Shown: positions 45,701 to 47,092, counted from the stretch's first letter. The stretch: 64,000 bases of DNA from Aricia agestis (GCF_905147365.1 NC_056427.1:377001-441000), one strand, 5' to 3'. A program made the numbers and translations. The notes: generated by a model from the sequence alone, not told the origin.

Positions 45701-47092
45701 GAAATTTGGCATGGAGATTGGAGATACTTTGAGACCCCGGAAAGGACATCTGGATACTTTTTATCCCGAAAAATTGTACGGTTCTCGGGTTAAACAAGTT
45801 TCCGCACAACGGAGTTGCAGGCGTCATGTAGTGATCTCATAGGTCTAAAAATATCCACTAACTAGAAACACCAACAGTGGTTAGTATTGTTAAATTAGTC
45901 ACATTTTGTTACCTAGAATAATGGTCTATTGGTTGAATTTTGTTAAACTTAAAATTAAACTTAGCTTCATTGCCTTGTAAAATTGTAAACTAACTGGTCG
46001 CAGTTAAGCATTTGTGCATTAATTATAAATGCACTTCTTGTTCTAGATGATCTAAAGAACATGACTACATGCATAACTCAATACGTAATTTTGTTGTGGG
46101 ATGATACACAAAATATGCTTAACAGCGTCCAACTAGTACTGAGTCCATGCCAATTTCTTTTTTGTGTCTATAAATCTTTACCAAAATATCGGTTTATCAG
46201 GCTTTCAAACATTCAATTTCTCAAAAATTTTACCATTTCTTTCTTCATTTCTAAATTCCTACATAGAAATACTTGCTTAGATACTCGCCAAAACTAATAT
46301 ATTATGTACTTTCGAGTTATTTACCATCATAGTTTCTTCAAAAACATATTAAGTATAAAATTTCTGAAAGTTTTAAGACCGCACTTACAGAGACTTAACC
46401 ATTACGGCTTACGGCTGGTATAAATAGTCAGTACTCAAGATGCATCTCGGTCTCAAGACACGGTTCAGGCTCTGTGATTGGTTGGCTGTCAAAATTTGGA
46501 CCAATCGCAGAGCCGAATCGCGTCTTGAGACCGGATCGCATCTTAAGTACTGACTATTTATACCAGCCTTAGTATTAATGAGAAATTTAACAAAACGTTC
46601 ATATATAATTATTATACATTTATTATACATACAGATTCTATCAAACTCTTCAGTAAATTGATGTTAAGTATCCTTTAAAATGAGGCTTTAAGTGCTGCCG
46701 TTAAAACTTTCAGAAAAATGTTTTTAAGTTTCCGAAGAAAGTATGACAGTAAATAACACTTTACTGACGTACTCAGAGACGAATTTACTTTACTGTAATT
46801 AAATGGAGATTTTGACATAAGCCCCATACATTGCCTGTCAAACTCTTCATTAAATTTAAGTTTAATCATCATTAAACGTCTCTGAGTACGGCAGTAAAGA
46901 GTTGGTAAAGTACATCCAATACATACCCATAGAGACTTTCATATCTAAAATATCAGAATATCTCCTTCTCTCCTTATCACTATCAACTGACGTTTCTCTT
47001 TCACTCGACTCTCTAGTCGGCAAAAGGACCTTCTTCTTCCTCAATTTGAGGTCCTTATCTGGGACCTTGGGGTCCCGTTTGAACCACATCAT
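622..47092 (-). CDS. RhoGEF2: RhoGEF2-like Rho guanine nucleotide exchange factor, ten-exon model, 3' end outside window
   Basis: The product should load GTP onto Rho-type small GTPases at the plasma membrane, linking G-protein signalling to actomyosin. The model joins 46927-47092, 40120-40938, 29393-29489, 28496-28615, 4375-4475, 3187-3315, 2433-2674, 1853-2037, 1279-1464 and 622-775 (2199 nt, 733 codons so far). All nine junctions have GT donors, AG acceptors and matching phases. Residues 1-470 are charged, serine-rich linker. The DH domain occupies about 470-682, with RKRQEVIHELIVSEGSHVRW in its first helix and QRLTKYQLLLEGI in its last conserved block. The PH domain begins near 690 and leaves the window. 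The DH pattern fits the ARHGEF1/11/12 group, of which flies have only RhoGEF2. Family members normally carry N-terminal PDZ, RGS-like and C1 domains; none is seen here, so this is either a short isoform or the 3' part of a longer gene. Introns of 24, 10.6 and 6 kb are full of repeats. Confidence 0.83.
776..1278 (-). other. Intron between exons 9 and 10, with a dispersed repeat fragment
   Basis: Bounded by donor gtgagaga and acceptor tctatttcag. Bases about 1041-1170 share a block (ttttatagtgccc, then tattccttt, then a (c/t)gacgg stretch) with 34440-34575, so it is an old dispersed repeat. Short CT-rich runs lie near the donor. Nothing else was recognised. Confidence 0.7.
1279..1464 (-). CDS. 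RhoGEF2: RhoGEF2-like exon 9: last helix of the DH domain
   Basis: 186 nt, phase 2 in and phase 2 out; acceptor cacattccag, donor CACAG|GTGAGA. It encodes (R)LTKYQLLLEGIIKTV, then an acidic insert (NDAEGDSDDAPEDA), then AVAKEVLHSVDTAIRTAENEH. It completes DH conserved region 3 and the long C-terminal helix that leads to the PH domain. The family has LTKYPLLLE; here the proline after KY is glutamine (codon CAG), which would need only one base change from CCG. The acidic insert falls where relatives have a short loop between helices. Confidence 0.92.
1465..1852 (-). other. Intron between exons 8 and 9, no recognisable element
   Basis: 388 bp with GTGAGG donor and ttccag acceptor. I see no repeat or gene in it beyond AT-rich intron sequence. 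Confidence 0.7.
1853..2037 (-). CDS. RhoGEF2: RhoGEF2-like exon 8: central DH helices
   Basis: 185 nt, phase 0 in and phase 2 out. It encodes LGEAGYAACLSKFCQGQRMA, then LDALKERRRKSKELQQFL, then a segment ending RLQLRDLLACVWQ(R). The FC-x-x-Q-x-x-AL-x-x-L-K-x-RR(R/K) pattern and RLQLRDL are typical of the RhoGEF2/LARG group. Relatives usually have a short FDG-type turn just before the first helix of this exon; here about three residues are absent at the splice junction. The bases just upstream would read YNFQ in frame, but no AG-preceded acceptor would include them in phase, so I keep the acceptor at ttccag|CTG. Confidence 0.92.
2038..2432 (-). other. Intron between exons 7 and 8
   Basis: 395 bp. 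Just inside the donor it carries ACCAGGCTAACATAAAC on the plus strand (2393-2409), one of a set of similar short motifs dispersed through this locus. Otherwise AT-rich with nothing recognised. Confidence 0.65.
2433..2674 (-). CDS. RhoGEF2: RhoGEF2-like exon 7: N-terminal DH helices
   Basis: 242 nt, phase 1 in and phase 0 out; acceptor aatttccag, donor AATACG|GTGAGT. It encodes (E)LIVSEGSHVRWLKVLGVDF, then LKPLERQPTLLSAEELRALF, then PNLPSVRERHSRLYAELRSA, ending at ADALLNT. This is the classic start of a DH domain of the p115/PDZ-RhoGEF/LARG group: an acidic helix followed by S/A-H-V/L-R-x-L-K-V-L, LLS-x-E-E-L, and LFPNL with a following H. ORFs on the plus strand here are mirror images of this GC-rich exon. 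Confidence 0.94.
2675..3186 (-). repeat. Intron between exons 6 and 7 with a 51-bp tandem duplication
   Basis: Bases 3050-3175 hold about 2.5 copies of a unit starting accaggctcacataac and ending ctgcatct, at 3051, 3102 and 3151. A further diverged copy (accagactttcataac) starts at 2988. The last copy sits directly beside the exon 6 donor at 3186. The rest of the 512-bp intron shows nothing. Confidence 0.85.
3187..3315 (-). CDS. RhoGEF2: RhoGEF2-like exon 6: linker entering the DH domain
   Basis: 129 nt, phase 1 in and phase 1 out; acceptor ctctttccag, donor CATG|GTGAGT. It encodes (A)SQSDWSEEEEPLAAQW, then SDSLPPAVRDALVLSARLRK, then RQEVIH. The K-x-K/R-RQEVI-x-EL sequence spanning this exon and the next is the entry to the first DH helix in the ARHGEF1/11/12 group, which fixes the reading frame and the junction. 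The upstream part is an acidic linker with a conserved-looking tryptophan. Confidence 0.93.
3975..4162 (+). mobile_element. Non-autonomous Helitron (GTTGC-hairpin family), 3' end lost
   Basis: It starts A|TCCATACTAATATTATAA, continues ATGCGAAAGTG, a CTGCCTGTTACC block, AACCACTGAACCGATTTTG, TTGAGTCCCGGCAAAGGACA and GCGATAAACGAATTT. The expected hairpin and CTAG end are replaced by the LINE/SINE tail that begins at 4168. Confidence 0.8.
4168..4295 (+). mobile_element. Solo 3' tail of the LINE/SINE A family
   Basis: Contains AAAGGCCGGCAACGCACTTG, GCAGCTCTTCT, GTGTCCATGGGC, CCATCAAGTGACC, TTTACTCGTTTGCGCCC and TTATTTTATC followed by a short A run. Only the tail shared by the SINE A copies and the LINE at 57.2 kb is present, as expected of a 5'-truncated insertion. 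Confidence 0.8.
4375..4475 (-). CDS. RhoGEF2: RhoGEF2-like exon 5: serine-rich linker
   Basis: 101 nt, phase 2 in and phase 1 out; acceptor tctgttgcag, donor CCAAG|GTGAGA. It encodes (x)DLEPGAATAPSGSSSSSSLS, then SRSNESNTVPPDQ. The acidic start and run of serines suggest a flexible, phosphorylatable linker with no fold. Both the exon at 28496-28615 and the proposed alternative first exon at 5994-6094 end in phase 2 and can join it, making this the common entry exon of the DH-PH module. Confidence 0.85.
5655..5975. repeat. Degenerate CGAAGT-rich low-complexity tract
   Basis: The hexamer CGAAGT and variants (CGAAGC, CCGAAGT, and the complement ACTTCGG) recur irregularly across 320 bp. No fixed period was seen. 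It lies directly downstream, in gene orientation, of the proposed alternative first exon, whose leader also contains GCGAAGCG motifs. Confidence 0.6.
5994..6094 (-). CDS. RhoGEF2: Proposed alternative first coding exon of the RhoGEF2-like gene
   Basis: A GC-rich block in an AT-rich intron. On the minus strand it has AACCATGGC, a strong initiation context, at 6094. It encodes MATQPPRVSRNVSLPAGRQP, then PTVGMLARRTLSE(S), and ends at GAGAG|GTATTA in phase 2. That phase joins directly to the phase 2 acceptor of exon 5, 1.5 kb downstream. The product would be a short form carrying only the serine-rich linker and DH-PH. The leader upstream contains one tiny uORF (ATG TGT CAA GTG TGA). The frame is open upstream to about 6226, so a start further up is possible. 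Nothing in the 34 residues is a known domain; support is context, splice site, phase and composition only. Confidence 0.5.
6095..6330 (-). promoter_or_regulatory. Candidate alternative promoter and 5' leader
   Basis: This region upstream (in gene orientation) of the proposed alternative start has unusually many CG dinucleotides (ACGTCACGC, TACGCTTCGC, CTTCGAACG) for this intron and no transposon signature. It contains a CRE-like TGACGTAA just before the start codon. No TATA box is obvious. The transcription start cannot be placed from sequence. Confidence 0.35.
6467..6767 (+). mobile_element. SINE A, near full length
   Basis: Head ACGTGGGAGAGCCATGCTTC with GGCTCGACCGG, a middle of CTTCCC/CTACCC blocks, and tail GGCCGGCAACGC to TTGCCCCCTTATTTCAT plus A run. 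This order defines the family in this window. The tail equals the 3' end of a LINE fragment at 57.2 kb. Confidence 0.88.
7007..7172 (-). mobile_element. SINE A, head-truncated copy
   Basis: Long T run, then AAATAAGGGGGCAAACGAGC through GGCCTTTTAAGAGGGAATAG and GGGAGGGTAGGG. It is in the opposite orientation to the copy 240 bp to the left. The head is missing. Confidence 0.85.
7212..7425. mobile_element. hAT-type MITE with perfect 8-bp target duplication
   Basis: Both flanks are TACTAAAT (7204-7211 and 7426-7433). The ends read CACAGGTTCCCAAAC and, on the complement, CAGCCTTTCC. The interior is rich in CGCCC(CC) and GGGGGCG runs. A related copy lies inverted at 10103-10318. Confidence 0.82.
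9085..9200 (-). promoter_or_regulatory. CpG-bearing island in the intron, possible minus-strand promoter
   Basis: A short GC-rich block (ACTCGCGTCCGACCGC, GACGCGTTAGCTACGCGAC) without repeat features. On the minus strand it reads CAGTCTTCAGTCTTCCCCC then GTCAGCGGTCGGACGCGAG, like an insect initiator region. No coding exon could be tied to it. Confidence 0.25.
9239..9752. mobile_element. Fold-back element with ACCGTG-palindrome-packed termini
   Basis: Inverted terminal regions of about 100 bp: GTCCCCATCAGACACGGC at 9253 and its complement at 9724-9741. Each arm holds several CACCGTG, CACGGTG, GGCGCCG and ATACGGTAC motifs that are palindromic themselves. The interior (9350-9630) is AT-rich and contains a small hairpin, CCGAGGAAATTTTG against AAAATTTCCTCGG. 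No transposase. Confidence 0.85.
10103..10318. mobile_element. hAT-type MITE, inverted relative to the 7.2-kb copy
   Basis: Starts CAGCCTTTCCCAAAGTGGGC and ends GGGAACCCCTG, the standard hAT-like CAG..CTG arrangement. Flanks ATGAAGAG and ATGTAAAG agree at 6 of 8 positions, an aged 8-bp duplication. Confidence 0.8.
10457..10527. repeat. GTATACA-rich short tandem cluster
   Basis: The palindrome GTATAC occurs five times within 70 bp with TGTATACACA spacing variants. It appears to be a local microsatellite-like expansion. Confidence 0.7.
11774..11952 (+). mobile_element. Non-autonomous Helitron (GTTGC-hairpin family)
   Basis: Starts TCCATGCTAATATTATAAAT, contains AAACCGCTAAACCGATTAAG, AAGTCCCGGGAAGGGACATA and TTCCCGCGCGATAAACG, and ends GACATCTAG|T. 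The terminal hairpin is damaged (GCGCAACGGAGGCG). Confidence 0.85.
12311..12592. mobile_element. MITE-like element with CACCG(C/G)GAGCATTC ends
   Basis: Left CCTCACCGGGAGCATTCGC and right GAATGCTCGCGGTGAATCTC are inverted. TAATGTAA, GAGCATTAC and GAATGCTC motifs recur inside. Boundaries are approximate and no target duplication was settled. Confidence 0.6.
12718..12905. repeat. Imperfect inverted repeat around GCTCGATAGTTTT
   Basis: TTGCTCGATAGTTTTACTCC at the left is matched, inverted, by GAGTTAAAAACTATCGAGCA at 12839-12858. GTGTGGACC and GTGTGGACG follow each arm. It may be a worn MITE. Confidence 0.5.
13133..13494. mobile_element. Harbinger-like MITE (TAA duplication) split by a SINE
   Basis: Perfect 20-bp ends GTGTCTAAACACACTATGCC and its complement at 13475-13494, flanked by TAA on both sides (13130-13132, 13495-13497). 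Second-order repeats of TTCCG(C/T)CGCG lie inside. The SINE A copy at 13264-13438 accounts for the middle. Confidence 0.82.
13264..13438 (+). mobile_element. SINE A copy with internal deletion
   Basis: The head runs to GAAAACCGGCGTGAAACAAC, then jumps to CCTACC-type blocks and TCTTAAAAGGTGACCCG. The CGGCAACGC to CATCAGG part of the tail is missing. It is nested inside the MITE at 13133-13494. Confidence 0.85.
13497..13700. mobile_element. TA-flanked MITE abutting the previous MITE
   Basis: Ends AGGGTGAAGCCAAACGAGCG and AGGGCGAAGCCAAACAAGCG (complement of the right end), extending about 50 bp with GTAATTTGTGAGTC and GAGTCGCAGAATTTC. Flanked by TA at 13495-13496 and 13701-13702. It shares its left flank with the right flank of the Harbinger-like MITE. 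Confidence 0.82.
13859..14716. mobile_element. Repeat family C, long copy with internal 320-bp tandem units
   Basis: Starts AAACCGGCCAAGTGCGAGTC and GGACTCGCGCACCGAGGG, ends GGTTCCGTTTTTTCC then GAGGTACGGAACCCTAAAAA. Inside are two similar units of about 320 bp (from 13938 and 14259), each running from AGTATTTG(A/G)TATGAATTTCA to GGTTTTGATTCCCTTGC, plus a third partial unit at 14567. A (GACG)n run precedes the end. I cannot name the family. Confidence 0.8.
15146..15657. mobile_element. Repeat family C, second copy with one internal unit lost
   Basis: It has the same start and end as 13859-14716 and near-identical sequence over 14242-14716, but only one full internal unit. The loss fits recombination between the tandem units. 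High similarity to the neighbour 430 bp away suggests a recent local event. Confidence 0.82.
15750..15815. repeat. Perfect palindrome of about 66 bp
   Basis: AAAAAATAAAACATAGGAAC, then ACAGCTCAAG, followed immediately by the exact complement. The arms meet with no loop. No coding content. Confidence 0.9.
17415..17485 (+). pseudogene. THAP-domain first exon of a P-like transposase (remnant)
   Basis: AAAAATGG gives a good start context. The 71-nt exon encodes MVTCSVLDCSVNHKNNPEKY then TFHR, ending CACAG|GTAATT in phase 2. C-x4-C followed by FHR (normally F-H-x-F-P) is the opening of the THAP zinc-finger fold that binds transposon ends in P elements. The following exons should supply the C-x2-H half and the AVPTIF region; none is found before the nested insertion or after it, so the gene is a deletion remnant. 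A host THAP gene is an alternative, but its position inside inverted ends with an 8-bp duplication argues for the transposon. Confidence 0.6.
18203..19977. mobile_element. TIR transposon with perfect 10-bp target duplication, carrying a nested Helitron
   Basis: AAAAGTATTA flanks both sides exactly (18193-18202 and 19978-19987). The 26-bp inverted ends are perfect: GGGAGTGCCTCCGCTGCCGG followed by CGCCGG. Subterminal GCCGGCGCC motifs and a palindrome (GCCGAATAGGC / GCCTATTCGGC at 18274-18302) lie inside. A 9-11 bp duplication is usual for Mutator-like elements, but no transposase remains, so the superfamily is inferred. Without the Helitron the element is about 830 bp. It lies wholly inside the P-like element. 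Confidence 0.85.
18989..19932 (+). mobile_element. Helitron (GCGGGCGAAGCCGC-hairpin family) nested in the TIR element
   Basis: A|TCTTACTAATATTATAAAGG at the left and CGCGGGCGAAGCCGCGCGGG then ACATCTAG|T at the right show the Helitron features: insertion between A and T, 5'-TC, a 3' hairpin, and CTAG. Near its left end is a (GGATGTAT)n microsatellite. CTACAGGTCCGATTTAAAAA and GAGGAAAATGTGG-type blocks (CAGGAAAATGTGGGAAAAAC) are shared with copies at 38.3 and 51.2 kb. Confidence 0.85.
20600..20860. repeat. Degenerate repeat interrupted by the P-like element
   Basis: Motifs of the type TACCAG(G/A)ACAGCAG(G/A)AATG and AAGGGTATCCCCGT recur at 20675-20720 and 20795-20850. They also occur left of the P-like element at 17045-17110 (CCAGGACAGCAGAAATGCTG, CCAAGGGTATCTCTG). 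The transposon landed in one such repeat. Confidence 0.65.
21530..21725 (-). promoter_or_regulatory. GC-rich block with promoter-like composition
   Basis: CACCGCCTACACTCGCACC, CCGCGTCAAAACATGGCGTC and GAGCGAGATAGAG motifs stand out from AT-rich surroundings and match no repeat here. Orientation is assumed from the host gene. No exon is supported. Confidence 0.22.
23248..23392. mobile_element. MITE, TAGA-TTCACTGTGAAAGTAGCAGCGC end family, copy 1
   Basis: Left TAGAGTTCACTGTGAAAGTA then GCAGCGC; right arm the complement (GCGCTGCTACTTTCACAGTG then AAATCTA). Interior contains CATACAAAAT and AATACTCTCTC. A second copy is at 39162-39289. Confidence 0.85.
23735..24055. repeat. Diverged tandem duplication of about 195 bp
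   Basis: AAAGACTGTA, GACTCTTAAAACAAA, CCTTACAA and ACTTTTTAACC occur in the same order at about 23763-23860 and 23948-24000. It is an old local duplication. Confidence 0.55.
24055..24175 (-). promoter_or_regulatory. Promoter-like CpG block
   Basis: On the minus strand it reads GTTTCAGTGTTCAGTGCTG then CCTCCGACGAGCACGCGGG, resembling an insect initiator followed by a GC-rich leader. It is not part of a recognised repeat. No splice-compatible coding exon was found. Confidence 0.25.
24236..24396 (-). mobile_element. SINE B (tRNA-derived), diverged and shortened copy
   Basis: On the complement it begins GACGACCTCTGTGGCTCAGT and contains GGTTCGAA-type B-box sequence (CGGGTTCGAAAAAAA); it ends with GTGGTGTGAAGC. 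Part of the middle is lost relative to the copies at 30.1, 53.4 and 59.1 kb. Confidence 0.8.
25139..25490. mobile_element. Two GTTGC-family Helitrons joined head to head
   Basis: A minus copy (25139-about 25325, from ACTCCGTTGCGGC to CACTTTCGCATCCATGC) meets a plus copy (about 25316-25490, from AATATTATAAATGCGATAGTG to GTTCTCGCGCGATT) over a shared TTAATATTATAA. Each holds the family blocks for CCGGGA(A)(T)A and AACCG.TTCAG / GCTGAACCGATT. Confidence 0.8.
25838..26165. mobile_element. Dispersed repeat starting CTAGCTGTCCCGGCAAACG
   Basis: The start CTAGCTGTCCCGGCAAACGT matches copies at 49692 and, more weakly, 35515. It ends AAAGCCGTTTCGGAGGAGTA and TTTTGTATATAAGAT. Common in moth introns; superfamily not determined. 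Confidence 0.65.
26880..27030. repeat. Cluster of short perfect hairpins
   Basis: GGAGCCCCGCTACGCGGAGC, GGCGGGAGC / GCTCCCGCC around a GTAGC repeat, and GCCCAAT / ATTGGGC lie within 150 bp. CCTAACCTAATCTAACCTAG between them resembles degenerate insect telomere sequence but is too short to be one. Confidence 0.6.
28148..28470. repeat. GGGTTAACTTTAGTCTTTAAC minisatellite with higher-order unit
   Basis: A 22-23 bp unit of the type AGGGTTAACTTTAGTCTTTA repeats. Pairs are separated by GGTAGCCCTGGGGCTCACTC TATTCC blocks, giving a longer period repeated twice. It ends 26 bp before the exon 4 donor. Confidence 0.9.
28496..28615 (-). CDS. RhoGEF2: RhoGEF2-like exon 4: basic linker
   Basis: 120 nt, phase 2 in and phase 2 out; acceptor atcattccag, donor AACCA|GTGAGT. 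In the only open frame it encodes (x)WRGATRGVNRAESCRERDAP, then RRGKHRNASDPNRLTAHPN. It is arginine-rich and CpG-rich, with no recognised domain. The frame is fixed on both sides by phase: AG+C upstream (Ser) and CA+T downstream (His). Because no domain supports it, its inclusion rests on splice sites, phase and codon-like composition; skipping it would also keep the frame between exons 3 and 5 (120 nt). Confidence 0.7.
28616..29392 (-). other. Intron between exons 3 and 4 with AGATGGCGC motif cluster
   Basis: 777 bp. AGATGGCGCT or its complement occurs at 28881-28890, 28925-28934 and 29012-29021, with a one-base variant at 28962-28970. The rest is AT-rich. Two ACCAGGCACACA motifs (29289, 29363) lie near the exon 3 donor. 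Confidence 0.65.
29393..29489 (-). CDS. RhoGEF2: RhoGEF2-like exon 3: acidic linker
   Basis: 97 nt, phase 1 in and phase 2 out; acceptor tttatcttacag, donor AAGAG|GTAGGC. It encodes (G)EPRREGSHEEPPAAEGEGEP, then DTKEPDKENEK(S). Joined to exon 2 it gives SNKGEPRREG. The residues are a Glu/Pro/Lys-rich flexible tract. The other two frames contain stops or give long glycine/arginine runs, and phases match on both sides. Confidence 0.78.
30067..30354 (+). mobile_element. SINE B, tRNA-derived, full length
   Basis: The tRNA-like head has an A box (TGGCTCAGTTGG) and a B box (GGTTCGAATCC) with GACGACCTCTG in front. The body runs to CCAGACTGACGTGGTGTGAA then GCGTCC. Copies at 53.4 and 59.1 kb share the same ends. 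It is a SINE and not a working tRNA gene: the cloverleaf is incomplete and the body continues. Confidence 0.92.
30394..30567 (+). mobile_element. Non-autonomous Helitron, complete ends
   Basis: A|TCCATACTAATATTATAAAT at the left; the right end is GGCGCAACGGAGTTGC then AGGCGTCATCTAG|T. The GCAAC-GGA-GTTGC hairpin about ten bases before CTAG and the A/T insertion flanks are the Helitron hallmarks. This is the best-preserved small copy here and defines the GTTGC-hairpin family. Confidence 0.9.
30767..31125. repeat. Degenerate minisatellite, AATGTGGCCTATGTCCACCGC unit
   Basis: The core GTGGCCTATGTCCACC or a close variant occurs about eight times at irregular 35-80 bp spacing, often after GTAGAGGATA or GTAGCGGGTA. 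It is an old array with insertions between units. Confidence 0.85.
31323..31725 (-). mobile_element. Repeat family D copy split by a LINE tail
   Basis: The parts GACTGCCACGGTAAAGC to TATCAACTTATG (31323-31385) and CGCACGCACACAAACACCGT to AATTTCTTGATTCGGTCG (31605-31715) are contiguous in the copy at 57630-57825. Here they are separated by the minus-strand LINE tail at 31403-31604. Confidence 0.82.
31403..31604 (-). mobile_element. LINE 3' end fragment
   Basis: T run, then the family tail (GGGGGCAAACGAGCAAACGG, AACATCAGAAGAGCTGCAGG) followed by CTTGAAGGTTTGCAGGTCGT and CGGAAATACTGC, which in the copy at 57.2 kb codes for the C-terminus of a reverse transcriptase ORF. It is thus LINE, not SINE, sequence. 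Confidence 0.82.
32350..32670 (-). mobile_element. SINE A, full length
   Basis: T run and AAATAAG to GGCTCTCCCACGT, with GAGGCCCAAT (complement of ATTGGGCCTC), AAACACAGCGC and GAGCCGGTCC in family order. Confidence 0.9.
32791..33174. repeat. Exact 128-bp triplication spanning a SINE head and its flank
   Basis: The unit starts AATCATACCGAATCACATCA, then AAGTTAAATTAAAATA (host flank), then the SINE head GTGGGAGAGCCATGC to GAAACAGCGCTAGC. GTGGGAGAGCC recurs at 32828, 32956 and 33084, exactly 128 bp apart. The first unit differs at a few bases (AAGTGGG, ACGGGCC). Confidence 0.93.
32826..33409 (+). mobile_element. SINE A with triplicated head
   Basis: After the third head the element continues normally through GCGCTGTGTTTCGCCGAGTG, CCCTACC blocks and the LINE-like tail to TTATTTCAT plus A run. 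It lies 160 bp from an inverted SINE A at 32350-32670. Confidence 0.9.
34116..34310 (-). mobile_element. Non-autonomous Helitron (GTTGC family)
   Basis: Starts CTAGATGGCGCCCGCAACC on the plus strand (its 3' end), continues GTGAGAACCGTACATTTTTC, TCCTTTCCCGGCACTCAAAG and (CAGA)n, and ends CTTTCGCATTTCACATATGG. The 5' TC end is slightly changed. Confidence 0.82.
34440..34575. repeat. Dispersed repeat shared with the 1.0-kb intron fragment
   Basis: GGAGCTATTTTATAGTGCCC, TGTGCATTATACAAGGACAT, TATATTCCTTTG and a (T/C)GACACGACTAGCGAG block match the order seen at 1041-1170. Confidence 0.65.
35080..36150 (+). mobile_element. Repeat family D/E parts separated by other repeats
   Basis: 35085-35250 (TACGCCGCGCCGTGCCGG, CCGTCTTACGAATTTTAGAT, CACGTGCCCTAACGC, ATGAACGCTTTGAGC) and 35945-36145 (GAGCGCGGCGACCGAATCAA to GCAGTCCCCGAGTGCCACAC) are two halves of a unit seen more continuously at 53.76-54.19 kb. 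The middle is an insertion that includes a CTAGCTGTTTGACCGAGC-type repeat (35515-35690) and a diverged Helitron (35717-35880). Confidence 0.6.
36440..36564. repeat. Fold-back element with 45-bp arms
   Basis: CTGTCAAGAAAGTGAAGAAA, TTAAAAAGTGGCAACATCGT and AGTGTC are matched exactly by the complement at about 36518-36564. The loop is about 34 nt. Just left (36280-36350) and right (36960-36975) are clusters of GCGAATGCGAATATT, which may be the true outer ends of a larger element. Confidence 0.9.
37692..38004 (+). mobile_element. SINE A, full length
   Basis: ACGAGGGAGAGCCATGCTTC to TTGCCCCCTTATTTCAT plus A run. Small differences from the consensus (GGGTCGGCACGACCGG) suggest moderate age. Confidence 0.9.
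38331..38661 (+). mobile_element. Helitron, GCGGGCGAAGCCGC-hairpin family
   Basis: TAATATTATAAAGCAG at the left, AACTACAGGTCCCATTTGAA, GAGGAAAATGTGGAAAAAAC inside, and CGGGCGAAGCCGCGCGGAAC then GTCTAG|T at the right. Confidence 0.83.
39162..39289. mobile_element. MITE, GTTCACTGTGAAAGTAGCA family, copy 2
   Basis: TAGAGTTCACTGTGAAAGTA at the left and the diverged complement (AGTAGTAGCGCTGAAAGAGT) at the right, with CATACAAAAGTACTCT inside as in the copy at 23.2 kb. Confidence 0.8.
39394..39577. mobile_element. Fold-back MITE with about 80-bp arms
   Basis: TTCATACAAAGGCACCGCTC, GCGGCTTGTATGTGTGCG, CACGTACGGCACACAACAAA and ATCTCGGC are mirrored at 39498-39577. The loop is only about 20 nt. The left arm has a ten-base extra piece (GTGTGCGTCG). 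A long plus-strand ORF across it is an artefact of the repeat. Confidence 0.9.
40120..40938 (-). CDS. RhoGEF2: RhoGEF2-like exon 2: long linker exon
   Basis: 819 nt, phase 1 in and phase 1 out; acceptor taattcctag, donor AAAG|GTAAGG. It is the largest ORF in the window, 272 codons. It opens (E)RRDESDESLYESADGHSDAI, then has a KLKKGHRKTMSLSHPFEIVK segment, NLGDELFEHKNDKKSRESLW, an Ala/Val helix-like stretch (MKAVEAVVEVVDGLVNT), CLPAPPPVETDSDEE, and a strongly basic C-terminal part (RRRLSRQTSRSKSKVRGKSQ, LKKGKKKSVKSTGRSRQ). No PDZ, RGS or C1 fold can be recognised. Many RS/RT/SP sites suggest a phosphorylated scaffold or membrane/actin-binding linker; that is inference. A plus-strand ORF at 40173-40784 is only its mirror. 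Confidence 0.85.
41352..41487. mobile_element. Fold-back MITE, TAAGTGCCGAATAGGCTATTC arms
   Basis: Left CACTTCCTAATAAGTGCCGA then ATAGGCTATTC; right GAATAGCCTATTCGGCACTT then TATCAGAAAGTG. Arms are about 45 bp with a few mismatches; interior has TTGACAGAT / ATCTGTCAA. Confidence 0.8.
41779..41817. repeat. Perfect 39-bp palindrome
   Basis: GGGAAGGGATGAATTATAT followed by its complement around a single-base centre. It lies 10 bp from the next fold-back element, on the end of a worn Helitron (from 41691). Confidence 0.85.
41828..42077. mobile_element. Fold-back MITE with 65-bp perfect arms and internal hairpins
   Basis: TATTGTTACTTAGAGAATAC, GACATAAAATTATGGCAGAA, TGCCCCATTAGGATAAAATT then AGTTT is mirrored exactly at 42012-42077. 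Between the arms are further palindromes: a TATA/CATATATATG stretch, ATTCTATGAATATTCATAGAAT, and ATCGATTTTTCCGCGATATA with its complement. The structure is hairpins within a hairpin. Confidence 0.93.
42180..42777 (+). pseudogene. Non-LTR retrotransposon reverse transcriptase, C-terminal remnant
   Basis: In one frame the sequence reads FLGFTLDSKLQWAPHIANLA, then FSYFHSRMSYGILLWGNA, then VLQKRAIRSIYKM. These are the post-catalytic thumb motifs of Jockey/CR1-type LINE ORF2 proteins (V-x-FLG-x-x-LD, YGI-x-x-WG, LQK-RA-x-R). A single TAA at 42532-42534 interrupts the frame, which then continues through KDNIN-like sequence to KERLCAKAYYKGQ and a natural stop. The catalytic YADD core is absent, so the copy is 5'-truncated. 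A 3' UTR of CR1/Jockey style (GCCGGTTCTTCTCGCCGGGG) follows to about 43.08 kb. Confidence 0.85.
43632..44060 (+). mobile_element. Two Helitrons (GTTGC family) in tandem, both worn
   Basis: First copy from ATCCATACTGATATTATAAA (43632) to ATAACCAAATTTCGGTCAAC (43866). The second starts at CCATACTAATATTATAAA (43876) and runs to CCCGATTACACC / ATCAACATCTCG. Both contain CCGGAAAAATGTACGGTT-type sequence. Confidence 0.75.
44780..44987 (-). mobile_element. Non-autonomous Helitron (GTTGC family)
   Basis: CTAGATGATCGCAAACTCCG at its 3' end, then TATCACGCGAAAACCGTACA, (CAGA)n, CACTTTCGGATTTATAATAT, and GTATGGA at its 5' end. Confidence 0.85.
45636..45832 (+). mobile_element. Non-autonomous Helitron (GTTGC family), diverged
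   Basis: GTCCGTCTGTCTCACTCTC, AAACCGCTGAACCGATTTTG, GACCCCGGAAAGGACATC, and ACAACGGAGTTGCAGGCGTC ATGTAG. The 3' CTAG has become GTAG. Confidence 0.78.
46413..46568. mobile_element. Fold-back MITE, GGCTGGTATAAATAGTCAG ends
   Basis: Left GGCTGGTATAAATAGTCAGT then ACTCAAGATGC; right arm is the complement with few changes. GGCTCTG(T/C)GATTGGT is also mirrored. Arms are about 70 bp. The flanks contain TTA on both sides (left one base away), which would fit a Harbinger-type target. Confidence 0.82.
46927..47092 (-). CDS. RhoGEF2: RhoGEF2-like exon 1: proposed N-terminus
   Basis: 166 nt from the ATG pair at 47092 to the donor ATGG|GTATGT, phase 1 out. It encodes MMWFKRDPKVPDKDLKLRKK, then KVLLPTRESSERETSVDSDK, then ERRRYSDILDMKVSM(E). 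Joining to exon 2 gives KVSMERRDESDES. AAAATGATG is an acceptable start context, and a TGA lies in frame 36 nt upstream. The residues are basic and serine-rich without a named domain. An upstream acceptor (ttctgatcag at about 47129) could instead make this an internal exon of a longer PDZ/RGS-containing isoform; the sequence cannot decide. Confidence 0.72.

Larger units (their letters stand above)
40939..46926 (-). other. 6-kb intron between exons 1 and 2
   Basis: Donor ATGG|GTATGT, acceptor attcctag. It contains the fold-back elements, LINE fragment and Helitrons listed separately. The stretches 44.1-44.75, 45.85-46.4 and 46.6-46.9 kb show only AT-rich sequence; 44.24-44.42 has GGAAACGAG / ACCTGATGGTACGC blocks of an old LINE tail. 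Confidence 0.75.
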